The notes: generated by a model not told the origin, from the sequence alone. Positions 33,775 to 42,759 are shown, numbered from the stretch's first letter. The stretch is DNA of 64,000 nt from Pseudomonas mosselii (GCF_003205295.1 NZ_QJRP01000006.1:186001-250000), one strand, 5' to 3'. A program made the numbers and translations.

Positions 33775-33962
33775 ATAGCGGGCGTTCTGTCGGAATTATC
33801 CTGTTCTTGCCGCGACAATGGCCGCCCAGATACTGGCGCGGCCCCGGTCGGCGTGCCATCCTCACTGGCGTCTGCCGCAGACTAGAGCCTGCGGTGCCTT
33901 GAGCGCTGCTCCCTTCGGCAGCACGGCATAACAACAAGAAATCCCGTCAAAGAGGCTTCACT

Positions 33963-34259
33963 ATGCGTAAACCAGAACTCGCCGCCGTCATCGCCGAAAA
34001 GGCCGATCTGACCAAGGAAAAGGCCAATATTGTCCTGAACGCGATTCTCGATAGCATCACCGGTGCGCTCGACGAGGACACCGTGACCCTGGTCGGTTTC
34101 GGCACCTTCGAAAAACGCCACCGTGGCGCCCGCACCGGCAAGAACCCGCAGACGGGCGAGCCGGTGAAGATCAAGGCCAGCAACACCGTCGCTTTCAGAC
34201 CAGGCAAGAACCTGCGCGACAGCGTCAACGTCCCGGCCAAACCTGCCAAGAAAAAGTGA
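33963..34259 (+). CDS. hupA: DNA-binding protein HU, alpha type
   Basis: The 98-residue protein matches the HU/IHF family over its full length. It has the helical N-terminus MRKPELAAVIAEKADLTKEK, the DTVTLVGFGTFEKRHRGARTGKNPQTGEPVKI beta-arm region with the proline at the arm tip, and the FRPGKNLRDSV end. The C-terminal PAKPAKKK tail is a Pseudomonas trait as I recall. HU bends and compacts DNA. A 188-base gap with no recognisable operator precedes it. Confidence 0.96.
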   Translation: MRKPELAAVIAEKADLTKEKANIVLNAILDSITGALDEDTVTLVGFGTFEKRHRGARTGKNPQTGEPVKIKASNTVAFRPGKNLRDSVNVPAKPAKKK

Positions 34260-34276
34260 CCGAACAGGCTCACCAG

Positions 34277-34305
34277 ACGGGCGCCTGGAGGCGCCCGTTG
34301 CGTTT
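34277..34305 (+). terminator. Terminator of hupA
   Basis: ACGGGCGCC (34277-34285) pairs with GGCGCCCGT (34290-34298) around a four-base loop, followed by a short T-rich tail (TGCGTTT). Confidence 0.8.
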
Positions 34306-34393
34306 CTGGTAAGCAAATGCGGCGAACTTGCATCAACGGGGCGAGAAACGGATAAACTGCGCGACTCAGTCACTTTTCATTCGAGGCGTGTTG

Positions 34394-34768
34394 ATGAAGT
34401 TTCGCTTTCTTCTCTGGGCCATGGGTTTGCTGATGGCCAAGGCCAGCCGCAACAACCCGGCGTTCCAGCAGCAGCTGCAGGACAAGGACCTGGTCTTCCA
34501 GATGCAGACGCTCGACGGCAAGGTCGCCCGGCACTTCATCGTCAAGGACCTGCGCATCAGCAGCAAGGGCGGCCTGCACCCGCAGCCGGCATTCGCCATC
34601 GCCTTCAAGGACGCCGCCTACGGCTTTGCCACGCTGCAGGCCGGCAACAAGCAGCTGGCGTTCATGCAGGGGATCCAGGAGAAGAATATCCAGATCAAGG
34701 GCAATCCGGCGCTGGTGATCTGGTTCCAGGGCTTGATGAAGTACCTGAAGCCGAAGAAGAAGGCCTGA
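34394..34768 (+). CDS. SCP2-like small protein, function unknown
   Basis: The 124-residue product begins with a hydrophobic stretch (MKFRFLLWAMGLLMAKASR). What follows looks like an SCP2 sterol-carrier-type fold: LVFQMQTLDGKVARHFIVKDLRISSKGG, PAFAIAFKDAAYGFATLQ, MQGIQEKNIQIKGNPALVIWFQGLMKYLKP. The terminal IQIKGNPALVIWF resembles the end of SCP2 domains. I do not know its ligand or role. The start at 34394 fits the hydrophobic N-terminus; it may be a membrane anchor rather than a cleaved signal. Confidence 0.7.
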   Translation: MKFRFLLWAMGLLMAKASRNNPAFQQQLQDKDLVFQMQTLDGKVARHFIVKDLRISSKGGLHPQPAFAIAFKDAAYGFATLQAGNKQLAFMQGIQEKNIQIKGNPALVIWFQGLMKYLKPKKKA

Positions 34769-34807
34769 GCCCCAGGCGCAGGCGATACCCGCAGGGAGCT
34801 GTGCCCT

Positions 34808-34922
34808 TGTGGGAGCGGCCTTGCGTCGCGAAAGGGCTGCGCAGCAGCCCCAGCAATTTCGATGGTGGCTCGGAATCTGGGGCCGCTGCGCGCCCCTTTC
34901 GCGACGCAAGGCCGCTCCTACA
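34808..34922. repeat. REP pair, family B variant, wide spacer
   Basis: Inverted units 'gggagcggccttgcgtcgcgaaagg' about 65 bases apart, with complementary 'gggctgcgcagcagccc' in the spacer; between convergent genes. Confidence 0.88.
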
Positions 34923-34930
34923 GGGTGATC

Positions 34931-36340
34931 TTAATGCGAATGCGGCGCGTGGAACTGCGACGCCAGCTCGCGCAGCAGGGCCTCAGCCTCCAGGACCTTG
35001 TTCACCACCTCTTCGGCCTTCTCCCGGGTCAGCCCCAGGCGCTCGAGCAGGGCATCCGGGATCTCGTCCCTTGGCCCCGAGCCGATTCCCCGGGCGCGCA
35101 GCAGGCGCGTCGCCAGGCACACCAGGTTTGGGAACGCCGCATAATCGCCGTCGTACGCCGGATCGTGCTGGAAACGCAGGGCTGTGGACAGCTCATCGGG
35201 CATGTCCCACAGCTTCATCAGCCAGGCACCGATCTGTTCACGGCTGATCCCCAGCAGGTGTTGTTCCACATAGCTGTGGCACAGGTGCGGGTTGACCTCC
35301 AGGTGACGGCAGATCAGCGAGAAGTGCGGCGGGAAGACGTGGGCCAGCAGCAGATAGCCGAAGTTGTGCAGCAGGCCGGCCAGGTAGGTCAGGCCCGCTT
35401 CCGGGCGCTCGGCGCGTGGCATGGCCCGGGTCAGGCCCTCGATCACCGCGGCGGTGTAGATCGACTGCTGCCAGTATGGCGTGGCCTGTTGTGGGTGGTC
35501 CTTGGGCAGGCTCAGGGTCTTGCCCAGCGCCAGGCCCAGGGCCAGGTTTATCACCAGGTCGAAGCCCAGCACGCGGACGATGGCGTCCTCCACCGAGCGA
35601 ATCTTGCCGGGCGAGGCGTAGTACGGGGAGGCAGCCCAGCTGACCACCTGCGCGGCCAGGGCTGGGTCGGTCTCCACCACGCCGGTGATGTCGTCGATGC
35701 TGGCATTGGGGTCGACGCGCAGCTTGATGATCTTCTGCGCGGTGTCGGCCAGCGGCGGAATCTCGATGGTCTGTTCCAGGCGTTGCTGGATGCGACGGGC
35801 GGTGAAGGCCTGGACGGCGCGGATGACTTCCTTGGGAGGGCCATCCAACTGATCGAAACTCAGGCGAATATCGCTGATCTGCTGGCCGAAGGTGCTGGCG
35901 CTGGCCTTGAACAGCATCTTCTTGAAGGCCGTCCTGCCGATTTCCAGGAGCAGGCCGGCTTCGCCGGACTGGATCAGCAGCGTCTCGTTGTCGAGCAGGC
36001 TCTTTTCGTACTGGCACGGCGAGCTGGTCAGGGCGGGAATCGCCGGCAGGGCCTTGAGGTGATGCTTGTCGAGCATCTGCTTCAGGCGCTCCAGCGGCAC
36101 GGCCTTGAGCTTGCGACCGGTCAGTTCCTCGAGGCGCTTGAGGTCCAGCAACTGGCTTTGCGGGAACAGCACCATCAAGGCACCGATCTCGTCATCGAGC
36201 AGCACGGCCTGCACCCGCGAGGCGGCCGGCAGCCCCGGGTGCTCGGGCACCTCGCGGAAGCTGACGCCGAGCTTGTCGAGCAACAGCCGGATGACAGACG
36301 GTGCGTGTAGGGTTGCGGTATCCAGGGCAACTTCAGTCAT
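34931..36340 (-). CDS. HDOD-domain protein with N-terminal YbaK/ProRS-like domain
   Basis: The 469-residue product has two parts. Residues about 14-140 resemble the YbaK/aminoacyl-tRNA-editing fold (VIRLLLDKLGVSFREVPEH, ASRVQAVLLDDEIGALMVLFPQSQLLDL, LTGRKLKAVPLERLKQML). Residues about 195-400 form an HDOD domain (IPPLADTAQKIIKL, DPALAAQVVSWAASPYY, SVEDAIVRVLGFDLVINLALGLALG, LLHNFGYLLLAHVFP). HDOD domains are catalytically silent relatives of HD phosphohydrolases used in signalling. The editing-type domain probably serves ligand or tRNA binding (inference). It is encoded alone, downstream of recG. Confidence 0.88.
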   Translation of the reverse strand: MTEVALDTATLHAPSVIRLLLDKLGVSFREVPEHPGLPAASRVQAVLLDDEIGALMVLFPQSQLLDLKRLEELTGRKLKAVPLERLKQMLDKHHLKALPAIPALTSSPCQYEKSLLDNETLLIQSGEAGLLLEIGRTAFKKMLFKASASTFGQQISDIRLSFDQLDGPPKEVIRAVQAFTARRIQQRLEQTIEIPPLADTAQKIIKLRVDPNASIDDITGVVETDPALAAQVVSWAASPYYASPGKIRSVEDAIVRVLGFDLVINLALGLALGKTLSLPKDHPQQATPYWQQSIYTAAVIEGLTRAMPRAERPEAGLTYLAGLLHNFGYLLLAHVFPPHFSLICRHLEVNPHLCHSYVEQHLLGISREQIGAWLMKLWDMPDELSTALRFQHDPAYDGDYAAFPNLVCLATRLLRARGIGSGPRDEIPDALLERLGLTREKAEEVVNKVLEAEALLRELASQFHAPHSH

Positions 36341-36417
36341 GGCCTGTATCCAATCATTCTGTAAACGCGAAGTATAACCAGCCTGGCCGCCAAGCTGGAT
36401 CCATTATGGGACGGGCG

Positions 36418-38496
36418 TCACACCTGGCCATATTGTTGGCCGTGGCGCAACCAGCGGTCGAGTAGCGGGCTAACGTGGTCGGGCCAGCGTGCCAGCAGGG
36501 CCTGGGCGGCATCACGCACGGCCGGCAACAGGTCGGCATCGCGCATCAGGTCGGCGACCTTGAACTGTAGCAGGCCGGTCTGGCGGGTCCCGAGCATCTC
36601 GCCGGGGCCACGCAACTCCAGGTCCTTCTCTGCTATGACGAATCCGTCGTTGGTTTCCCGCATGATGCCCAGGCGCTCGCGGCCGATCTGCGACAGCGGC
36701 GGGTGGTAGAGCAGCACGCAATGGCTCACCGCGCTGCCCCGCCCGACCCGCCCGCGCAACTGGTGCAGCTGGGCCAGGCCCAGGCGCTCGGGGTTCTCGA
36801 TGATCATCAGGCTGGCATTGGGCACGTCGACGCCGACCTCGATCACCGTGGTGGCCACCAGCAGTTGCAGGTCGCCGGCCTTGAACTCGGCCATCACCGC
36901 GGCCTTTTCCGCGGGCTTCATGCGCCCGTGGATCAGGCCCACGCGCAGCTCGCCCAGGGCGCTGCCCAGCTCCTCGAAGGTGCTCTCGGCGGCCTGGCAG
37001 GTGAGTTCCTCGGACTCTTCGATCAGGGTGCACACCCAATAGGCCTGGCGGCCTTCGGCGCAGGCGGCGCGGACCCGCTCGACCACCTCGAAGCGACGGC
37101 TGTCGGCGACCAGCACGGTGTTCACCGGGGTGCGCCCGGGCGGCAGCTCGTCGAGGATCGAGGTGTCCAGGTCGGCATAGGCGCTCATGGCCAGGGTACG
37201 CGGGATTGGCGTGGCGGTCATGATCAGCTGGTGCGGGCACAGCTGGCCCATTACGCCCTTCTTGCGCAGGGCAAGGCGCTGCTGCACGCCAAAACGGTGC
37301 TGTTCGTCGATGATCGCCAAGGCCAAGTGCTTGAACTGCACCTCATCCTGGAACAGGGCGTGGGTGCCGACCACCATGGGCGCGCCATTGGCGATCTGCT
37401 CCAGGGCGCTGGCGCGGGCCTTGCCCTTGAGCTTGCCGGCCAGCCAGGCGACCTCGATGCCCAGCGGCTCGAGCCAGCGCTTGAAGGTGATGAAATGCTG
37501 TTCGGCGAGGATCTCGGTGGGCGCCATCAGCGCTACCTGGTAGCCGGCCTCCAGGGCCTGCAGCGCCGCCAGGGCGGCGACCACGGTCTTGCCGGCGCCG
37601 ACGTCGCCCTGCACCAGGCGCATCATCGGCTCCGCCTGGCTGAGGTCGTAGGCGATCTCGTTGCCGACGCGCTGCTGGGCGCCAGTCGGGTTGAAACCGA
37701 GGTTGGCCAGATACTGGGCTGGCAGGCGGCTGGCCTTGGGCAGCACAGGCGCCCGCAGGCTGCGTAGGCTCTCGCGCAGGCGTTGCTGCGAGAGCTGGTG
37801 GGTAAGCAGCTCCTCGAAGGCCAGGCGGTGCTGGGCCCAGTGATGCCCTTCGGCGAGCTCCTCGAGGTCGGCGTCGGCCGGCGGATTGTGCAGGTAGCGG
37901 ATGGCGTCGCTGAGCGGCGCCAATTGATAGTCGCGGGCCAGCTGGTCGGGCAGCCAGTCGGGCAGGCTGCGCGGGCCGAGCAGACCCAGGCTCTGCTGGC
38001 ACAGCAGGCGCAGGCGCTGCTGGGTCAGGCCTTCGGTGGTCGGGTAGATCGGCGTCAGCGTCTGTTCGACCGGCGGCGGTGCTTCGTCGCCGTTCAGCGC
38101 CCGGTACTCCGGGTGGTAGATCTCCAGCCCCGAGGCGCCGGGACGGGCTTCGCCATAGCAACGCAGGTGGGTGCCACGCTTGAGGCCCTCCTTCTGCGCA
38201 TTGCTGAAATGGTAGAAACGCAGGCTCAGCGTGCCACTGCCGTCGCCCAGGCGCACCACCAGGCTGCGGCGCTTGCCCATGGTCACGTCGGCCCCGCTGA
38301 CCACGCCCTCGATCACCGCGTCCTGGCCTGGACGCAGCTGGCCGATGGGCACCACGCGGGTGCGGTCCTGGTAGCGCAACGGCAGGTGGAACAGCAGGTC
38401 CTGCAGGTTCTCCAGGCCGACCTTGGCGAGTTTCTCTGCCATGGCTTCACCAACACCCTTGAGCGTGGTTACCGGGACGTTCGACAGCTCGGTCAT
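36418..38496 (-). CDS. recG: ATP-dependent DNA helicase RecG
   Basis: The 692-residue helicase has an N-terminal wedge domain with an OB fold (about 55-160), a DEAD/DEAH core with Walker A GDVGAGKT, Walker B IIDEQHRFG (DEQH box) and TATPIPRT, and the helicase C domain ending in ATTVIEVGVDVPNA and QLRGRVGRG. The wedge acts on stalled forks and branched DNA. The start lies 4 bases after the oxyR stop, so the two genes are co-transcribed, an arrangement I recall from other pseudomonads. Confidence 0.97.
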   Translation of the reverse strand: MTELSNVPVTTLKGVGEAMAEKLAKVGLENLQDLLFHLPLRYQDRTRVVPIGQLRPGQDAVIEGVVSGADVTMGKRRSLVVRLGDGSGTLSLRFYHFSNAQKEGLKRGTHLRCYGEARPGASGLEIYHPEYRALNGDEAPPPVEQTLTPIYPTTEGLTQQRLRLLCQQSLGLLGPRSLPDWLPDQLARDYQLAPLSDAIRYLHNPPADADLEELAEGHHWAQHRLAFEELLTHQLSQQRLRESLRSLRAPVLPKASRLPAQYLANLGFNPTGAQQRVGNEIAYDLSQAEPMMRLVQGDVGAGKTVVAALAALQALEAGYQVALMAPTEILAEQHFITFKRWLEPLGIEVAWLAGKLKGKARASALEQIANGAPMVVGTHALFQDEVQFKHLALAIIDEQHRFGVQQRLALRKKGVMGQLCPHQLIMTATPIPRTLAMSAYADLDTSILDELPPGRTPVNTVLVADSRRFEVVERVRAACAEGRQAYWVCTLIEESEELTCQAAESTFEELGSALGELRVGLIHGRMKPAEKAAVMAEFKAGDLQLLVATTVIEVGVDVPNASLMIIENPERLGLAQLHQLRGRVGRGSAVSHCVLLYHPPLSQIGRERLGIMRETNDGFVIAEKDLELRGPGEMLGTRQTGLLQFKVADLMRDADLLPAVRDAAQALLARWPDHVSPLLDRWLRHGQQYGQV

Positions 38497-38500
38497 GGGG

Positions 38501-39427
38501 TCAGGCCGGTTGTTCCACCGGCGGCTTGGCCACCGAGCAGAGGCGGATCGAGTCGGCGAGGATCTCGATGGCCTTCGGCCGCGGGAAGCTGGCGCGCCAG
38601 GCGATGGCCACGGTGCGGAACGGTGCGGGCGCGGTCAGCGGACGGACTTCGATGACGCCCGGCGCGTAATGGTGGCTGTGCACCGCCGACAGCGGCAGGA
38701 TCGAGACGCCCAGGCCCGAGGCGACCATGTGGCGGATGGTTTCCAGCGAGCTGGACTCGACCGTGGTGTGCTTGGCGCCTTCGCCACCCTTGTTCAGTGT
38801 CGGGCAGGCCTCGAGCACCTGGTCGCGGAAGCAGTGGCCCTCGCCAAGCAGCAGCAGGCTCTTGTCGTTGAGCATGGCGGTGTCGATGGTGTCCTTGGCG
38901 GTCCATGGGTGGTCGGCCGGCATCAAGGCGCAGAACGGCTCATCGTACAGCGGCAGGGTCAACACGTCGGCCTCGTTGAACGGCAGGGCGATGATCACCG
39001 CGTCCAGTTCGCCGTTGCGCAGCTTCTCGCGCAGCACATGGGTGAAGTTCTCTTCGATGTACAGCGGCATCTGCGGCGCCACGCGGTGCAGTTGCGGGAT
39101 CAGATGCGGGAACAGGTAGGGGCCGACGGTGTAGATGGCGCCTACCTTGAGTGGCGCGGTCAGCTGGTTCTTGCCGGCCTGTGCCAGCTCGCGGATGCCC
39201 TGGGCCTGCTCCAGTACCTTCTGCGCCTGGGCGACGATGCTCTCGCCGACCGGCGTGAGACGCACCGCGCTCTTACTGCGCTCGAAGATCAGCACGCCGA
39301 GTTCGTCCTCGAGCTTCTTCACGCCCACCGACAGGGTCGGCTGGCTGACGTGGCAACGCTCGGCTGCGTGGCCGAAGTGCTGCTCTTGCGCGAGGGTGAC
39401 GATGTAGCGAAGTTCGGTGAGGGTCAT
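38501..39427 (-). CDS. oxyR: Hydrogen peroxide-sensing LysR regulator
   Basis: The 308-residue protein has the HTH LRYIVTLAQEQHFGHAAERCHVSQPTLSVGVKKLE and the OxyR redox loop LLLLGEGHCFRDQVLEAC, with Cys199 and Cys208 at the E. coli numbering. Peroxide oxidises Cys199 and switches on catalase and peroxidase genes. The gene precedes recG by 4 bases. A 95-base gap separates it from tonB. Confidence 0.97.
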   Translation of the reverse strand: MTLTELRYIVTLAQEQHFGHAAERCHVSQPTLSVGVKKLEDELGVLIFERSKSAVRLTPVGESIVAQAQKVLEQAQGIRELAQAGKNQLTAPLKVGAIYTVGPYLFPHLIPQLHRVAPQMPLYIEENFTHVLREKLRNGELDAVIIALPFNEADVLTLPLYDEPFCALMPADHPWTAKDTIDTAMLNDKSLLLLGEGHCFRDQVLEACPTLNKGGEGAKHTTVESSSLETIRHMVASGLGVSILPLSAVHSHHYAPGVIEVRPLTAPAPFRTVAIAWRASFPRPKAIEILADSIRLCSVAKPPVEQPA

Positions 39428-39522
39428 AACGTGCGTCCATGAAGTTGCGGCCCCAGCATAGCGGCTGCAATCGATAGACGCACGTTATCAGACTTGCCGT
39501 TTTGTGACAGAAACAAAAAACG

Positions 39523-40257
39523 TCAGCGTCGGTCCAGCGAGTAGACGAACGGCGCGACGACTTCGATCGTGCCATTGTTCAGCAACTCCGCCGGAGGCTT
39601 GGGCACCGTGCCGGCACGGCGGATCATCTCCAGCGTGGCCCGGTCCAGCGCAGCGCTGCCTGAACCGCCGGCCAGCGTGTACGAGACCACCTTGCCTTCG
39701 GCATCGACCACGAAGCGCAGGCGGTTGATGCCCTGCAGCCCACGACGGCGAGCGTCCTCGGGGTACTTCTTGTACTTGGCCAGGTGGCGCAGCAGGTCGC
39801 TCTGCCAGCTCGGCAGGGCGTTGCTGTTGGACGCGATGCTCGGCTGCGGCGCCGCCGACTTCTGCGGTGGCGTGTTGCTCGGCGGCGTGTCCGCGACGTC
39901 GTCCTTGGCCGGTGGTTCGTCCTTCGGCGGCTCAAGCTTCTTCTCGGGCTTGGGCGGCTGTGGCTTGGCCTTGGGCTTGGGCGGCTTGGGAATGGCGATC
40001 TTCGGCTTAGGCGCCTCTGCCAGCTTGGGCAGCGGCGGCTCCTCGATCGGCGTCGGCGGTTTCGGGGCGGCCTTGGGCGGTGGCGGCGGCGCGGGCTCGG
40101 GCAGCGGTGCCAGCTCGACCATCATCGCTGCCGGCGGCAACTCGAGGGCCTGGGGCACCGACCAGTTGAGCGTCAGCAGCACGGCGACCGCGTGCACACC
40201 CAGCACGATCGCCAGGCTGCCACCGTAGCGCGCCATGTTTGAGCGCGTTTTCGTCAT
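39523..40257 (-). CDS. tonB: Energy transducer TonB
   Basis: The 244-residue protein has one N-terminal transmembrane helix (about 12-31, SLAIVLGVHAVAVLLTLNW, with the functionally important His). A long proline-rich periplasmic spacer (about 45-130, with PPPPPKAAPKPPTPIEEPP and repeated KP pairs) follows. The C-terminal TonB domain (about 150-240) reads YPEDARRRGLQGINRLRFVVDAEGKV and FVYSLDRR. It transmits proton motive force to outer-membrane receptors. Its ATG overlaps the exbD stop (ATGA). Confidence 0.95.
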   Translation of the reverse strand: MTKTRSNMARYGGSLAIVLGVHAVAVLLTLNWSVPQALELPPAAMMVELAPLPEPAPPPPPKAAPKPPTPIEEPPLPKLAEAPKPKIAIPKPPKPKAKPQPPKPEKKLEPPKDEPPAKDDVADTPPSNTPPQKSAAPQPSIASNSNALPSWQSDLLRHLAKYKKYPEDARRRGLQGINRLRFVVDAEGKVVSYTLAGGSGSAALDRATLEMIRRAGTVPKPPAELLNNGTIEVVAPFVYSLDRR

Positions 40258-40682
40258 TTCTTGGCTGCCGTCTCGAGTCCGACCAGGCCGACCTTGAGGT
40301 AGCCGGCGGCACGCATGGTGTTCATCACTTCCATCAGGTCGCCGTAATCGACGCCCTTGTCAGCCTGGAAGAAGATGGTGGTTTCCTTGTCGCCCTTGGT
40401 CTTGGCGTCGAGCATGGCGCCAAGCTGGTCGCGCTGGGCCACCTCGTCGTCGCCGAGGTAGAGCTTCTTGTCGGCCTTGACGCTGACGAACACCGGCTTC
40501 TCGGGCCTCGGCGCGGGCTTCGCGGTCGAGGCGGGCAGGTCGACCTTGATGTCGACCGTGGCCAGGGGCGCCGCGACCATGAAGATGATCAGCAGCACCA
40601 GCATCACGTCGATGAACGGCGTGACGTTGATTTCGTGGTTCTCGGCGAGGTCGTCGCCACCTTCGTTGAGATGCAGGCCCAT
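40254..40682 (-). CDS. exbD: Biopolymer transport protein ExbD
   Basis: The 142-residue protein has a single transmembrane helix with the proton-carrying aspartate in INVTPFIDVMLVLLIIFMVAAP (about residues 15-36), and a periplasmic domain with SVKADKKLYLGDDEV and the YLKVGLVGLET end. It works with ExbB to power TonB. It lies 3 bases after exbB and overlaps tonB by four bases. Confidence 0.96.
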   Translation of the reverse strand: MGLHLNEGGDDLAENHEINVTPFIDVMLVLLIIFMVAAPLATVDIKVDLPASTAKPAPRPEKPVFVSVKADKKLYLGDDEVAQRDQLGAMLDAKTKGDKETTIFFQADKGVDYGDLMEVMNTMRAAGYLKVGLVGLETAAKK

Positions 40683-40685
40683 GGC

Positions 40686-41672
40686 TTACCCCACTTTCAC
40701 CATGTGCGGGGCGGCGCGCTCGCCACCCTGATGGTCCAGGTCGCGGCTGACCAGCAGCAGCACCTGGGCGGAGGCGTCGGACACCTGTGCCTTGTAGCCG
40801 GCGATGGAGCGAGCGAAGACGTTGTAGATGACCACGGCCGGGATCGCGGCGACCAGGCCAAGGGCGGTGGCCAGCAGCGCCTCGGCGATGCCTGGGGCGA
40901 CCACGGCGAGGTTGGTGGTCTGGGTCTTGGCGATGCCGATGAAGCTGTTCATGATGCCCCACACGGTGCCGAACAGACCGACGAACGGTGCGGTGGAACC
41001 GATGGTGGCCAGTACGCCGGTACCACTGCTCATGGTCCGGCCGCTGGCTGCCACCAGGCGCTCCAGACGGAAGCTGACGCGTTCCTTGATGCCTTCCTTC
41101 TCGCGGGCGTTGGCCGACAGGCGCATCTCTTCGAGGGCGTCATGCACCAAGGTGTGGGCCAGGGTGCCTTCCTTGTTCGACACTTCGCTGGCCTCTTTCA
41201 GGCTCACCGAGCGCTTCAGGGCGGCGATCTCGCCACGCAGGCGGCGCTTGGCGCCCATCAGCTCGAAGCCCTTGGCGATCCAGATGGTCCAAGTGATGAT
41301 CGAGGCGATGGCCAGGCCGATCATCACGGCCTTCACCACCACGTCGGCGTTCTTGTACATGCCCCATGGGGACAGGTCGTGGGCCATGCCCAGCGAGGTG
41401 TCTTCGACCATCGCCTGCACGTTCTCGTCCGCCGGAGCCTGACCTTCCACCGGAGCATTCGCGTCAGCAGGCGCGGCGATTGGCGCGGCAACCGGCGCCT
41501 GGCCTTCGGCGGCAGGCGTGGCTGGGGCGGCGGCCGCGGCGGGTGCCGGGGTAGCGGCGACAGGCTCATCGGCCATGGCTGCCGGGGCCAGTACCAGGCT
41601 GAACATCAGCGCGGCAATGGCGCGCCAGGCGCGCGACGGGGTTGGCGAAGCGGAAGGTTGAGTACGTGTCAT
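40686..41672 (-). CDS. exbB: Biopolymer transport protein ExbB with long N-terminal extension
   Basis: The 328-residue product has a cleavable-signal-like N-terminus (AWRAIAALMFSLVLAPAAMA). An Ala/Pro-rich periplasmic stretch follows (about 40-95, with PAAAAAPATPAAEG and similar). The three ExbB helices come next (VVKAVMIGLAIASIITWTIWIAKGFEL; GVLATIGSTAPFVGLFGTVWGIMNSF; LLATALGLVAAIPAVVIYNVF). It is longer than E. coli ExbB by about 85 residues because of this extension, which is known in Pseudomonas ExbB. I use the ATG at 41672; the TTG 14 codons earlier lacks a ribosome site. First gene of the exbBD-tonB operon. Confidence 0.93.
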   Translation of the reverse strand: MTRTQPSASPTPSRAWRAIAALMFSLVLAPAAMADEPVAATPAPAAAAAPATPAAEGQAPVAAPIAAPADANAPVEGQAPADENVQAMVEDTSLGMAHDLSPWGMYKNADVVVKAVMIGLAIASIITWTIWIAKGFELMGAKRRLRGEIAALKRSVSLKEASEVSNKEGTLAHTLVHDALEEMRLSANAREKEGIKERVSFRLERLVAASGRTMSSGTGVLATIGSTAPFVGLFGTVWGIMNSFIGIAKTQTTNLAVVAPGIAEALLATALGLVAAIPAVVIYNVFARSIAGYKAQVSDASAQVLLLVSRDLDHQGGERAAPHMVKVG

Positions 41673-41749
41673 GCTGGCCGGACCTGATGAAGAGAAATGG
41701 GTTGAGTTCTTCAAGGCCTCGATGCAGGCCGAGAACAGACAGGGTCGCC

Positions 41750-41776
41750 ATTATTGCAAGTAATTCTTGTTAACAA
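41750..41776. promoter_or_regulatory. Possible Fur-type operator before exbB
   Basis: This AT-rich stretch in the otherwise GC-rich divergent region contains ATTATTGCAAGTAATTC and the 10-bp palindrome TTGTTAACAA (41767-41776). Fur control of exbBD-tonB is common in Pseudomonas; the match to a Fur box is partial. Confidence 0.3.
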
Positions 41777-41864
41777 AAGTAATACTGTTGCTTTTTTTGA
41801 CCTTGGTATAGCCGTTTATCGCGCTAACCCGATAGCCTGTGCCTTTCGCATTAGGAGGTTTGGT

Positions 41865-42722
41865 ATGTCAGACGTTTCAGCTTTGATCGTGGGTTGCGGT
41901 GATGTGGGCAGCCGCCTGGCCCGCCAGCTGCTTGCTCAAGGCTGGCAGGTCAGCGGCTTGCGGCGCTCGGTCGATCAGCTGCCCGACGGGGTTCGGCCGA
42001 TCGCCGCCGATCTGTCCGAGTCGCAGATGCCGAGCGCCTGGCCTGAGCAGGGACCTGATTACCTGGTGTATTGCGTGGCGGCCAACCAGCACGATGAAGC
42101 CGGCTACCAGGCGGCCTACGTCGAAGGTTTGCGCCATGTACTGGGATGGCTGGCGGCGAAAGGGCAGCGGCCGCGACGCCTGGTGTTCGTGTCCAGTAGC
42201 AGCGTGTATGCGCAGCAGGACGGTGAGTGGATTGCCGAAGCGGCAGCCACGCAGCCCGAGGGCTATTCCGGCAAGGTGATGCTCGAGGCCGAGCGGCTGG
42301 CGCTGGACAGCGGTATTCCCGCGACGATCGTGCGCTTGACCGGCATCTATGGCCCGGGGCGCGAGTGGTTGCTGAGCCAGGTGCGCCAGGGTTATCGCGT
42401 GGCCGAGGAGCCGCCGTTGTACGGCAATCGCATCCATGCCGAGGATGCCGCCGGGCTGATGGCGCACCTGCTGCGGGCCGATGCCCGGGGCGTTGCGCTG
42501 GACGACTGCTATATCGGTGTCGATGACGATCCGGCGCCGCTGGCCGAGGTGGTGGCCTGGCTGCGCGAGTACCTGGGCGTTACCCAGTGGTCGGATGAGC
42601 AGCGGGTACGGCGTACCGGCAGCAAGCGTTGCAGCAATGCGCGGGCGCGGGCGTTGGGGTGGGTGCCGATGTATCCGAGCTATAAAGAAGGCTATGCGGC
42701 GATTCTGCAGGGGCGTAGCTAA
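41865..42722 (+). CDS. NAD(P)-dependent epimerase-like protein (YeeZ type)
   Basis: The 285-residue product is an extended short-chain dehydrogenase-like protein. The N-terminal nucleotide loop is LIVGCGDVGSRLARQLLAQG, with RLVFVSSSSVYAQ and the YSGKVMLEAERL segment giving the YxxxK-type catalytic pair, and RLTGIYGPGREWLL following. Substrate and product are unknown. The ATG at 41865 has a strong AGGAGG ribosome site. It is divergent from exbB and stands alone before a REP pair. Confidence 0.85.
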   Translation: MSDVSALIVGCGDVGSRLARQLLAQGWQVSGLRRSVDQLPDGVRPIAADLSESQMPSAWPEQGPDYLVYCVAANQHDEAGYQAAYVEGLRHVLGWLAAKGQRPRRLVFVSSSSVYAQQDGEWIAEAAATQPEGYSGKVMLEAERLALDSGIPATIVRLTGIYGPGREWLLSQVRQGYRVAEEPPLYGNRIHAEDAAGLMAHLLRADARGVALDDCYIGVDDDPAPLAEVVAWLREYLGVTQWSDEQRVRRTGSKRCSNARARALGWVPMYPSYKEGYAAILQGRS

Positions 42723-42759
42723 AGCGCTGCTTATCGACCCTGGGGCTGCTTCGCAACCC

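Noticed and set aside
41887..42722. Possible fusion or frameshift in the epimerase-like gene
   Set aside because: The 285-residue frame is continuous with a normal Rossmann start and family-like end, so no disruption is needed.
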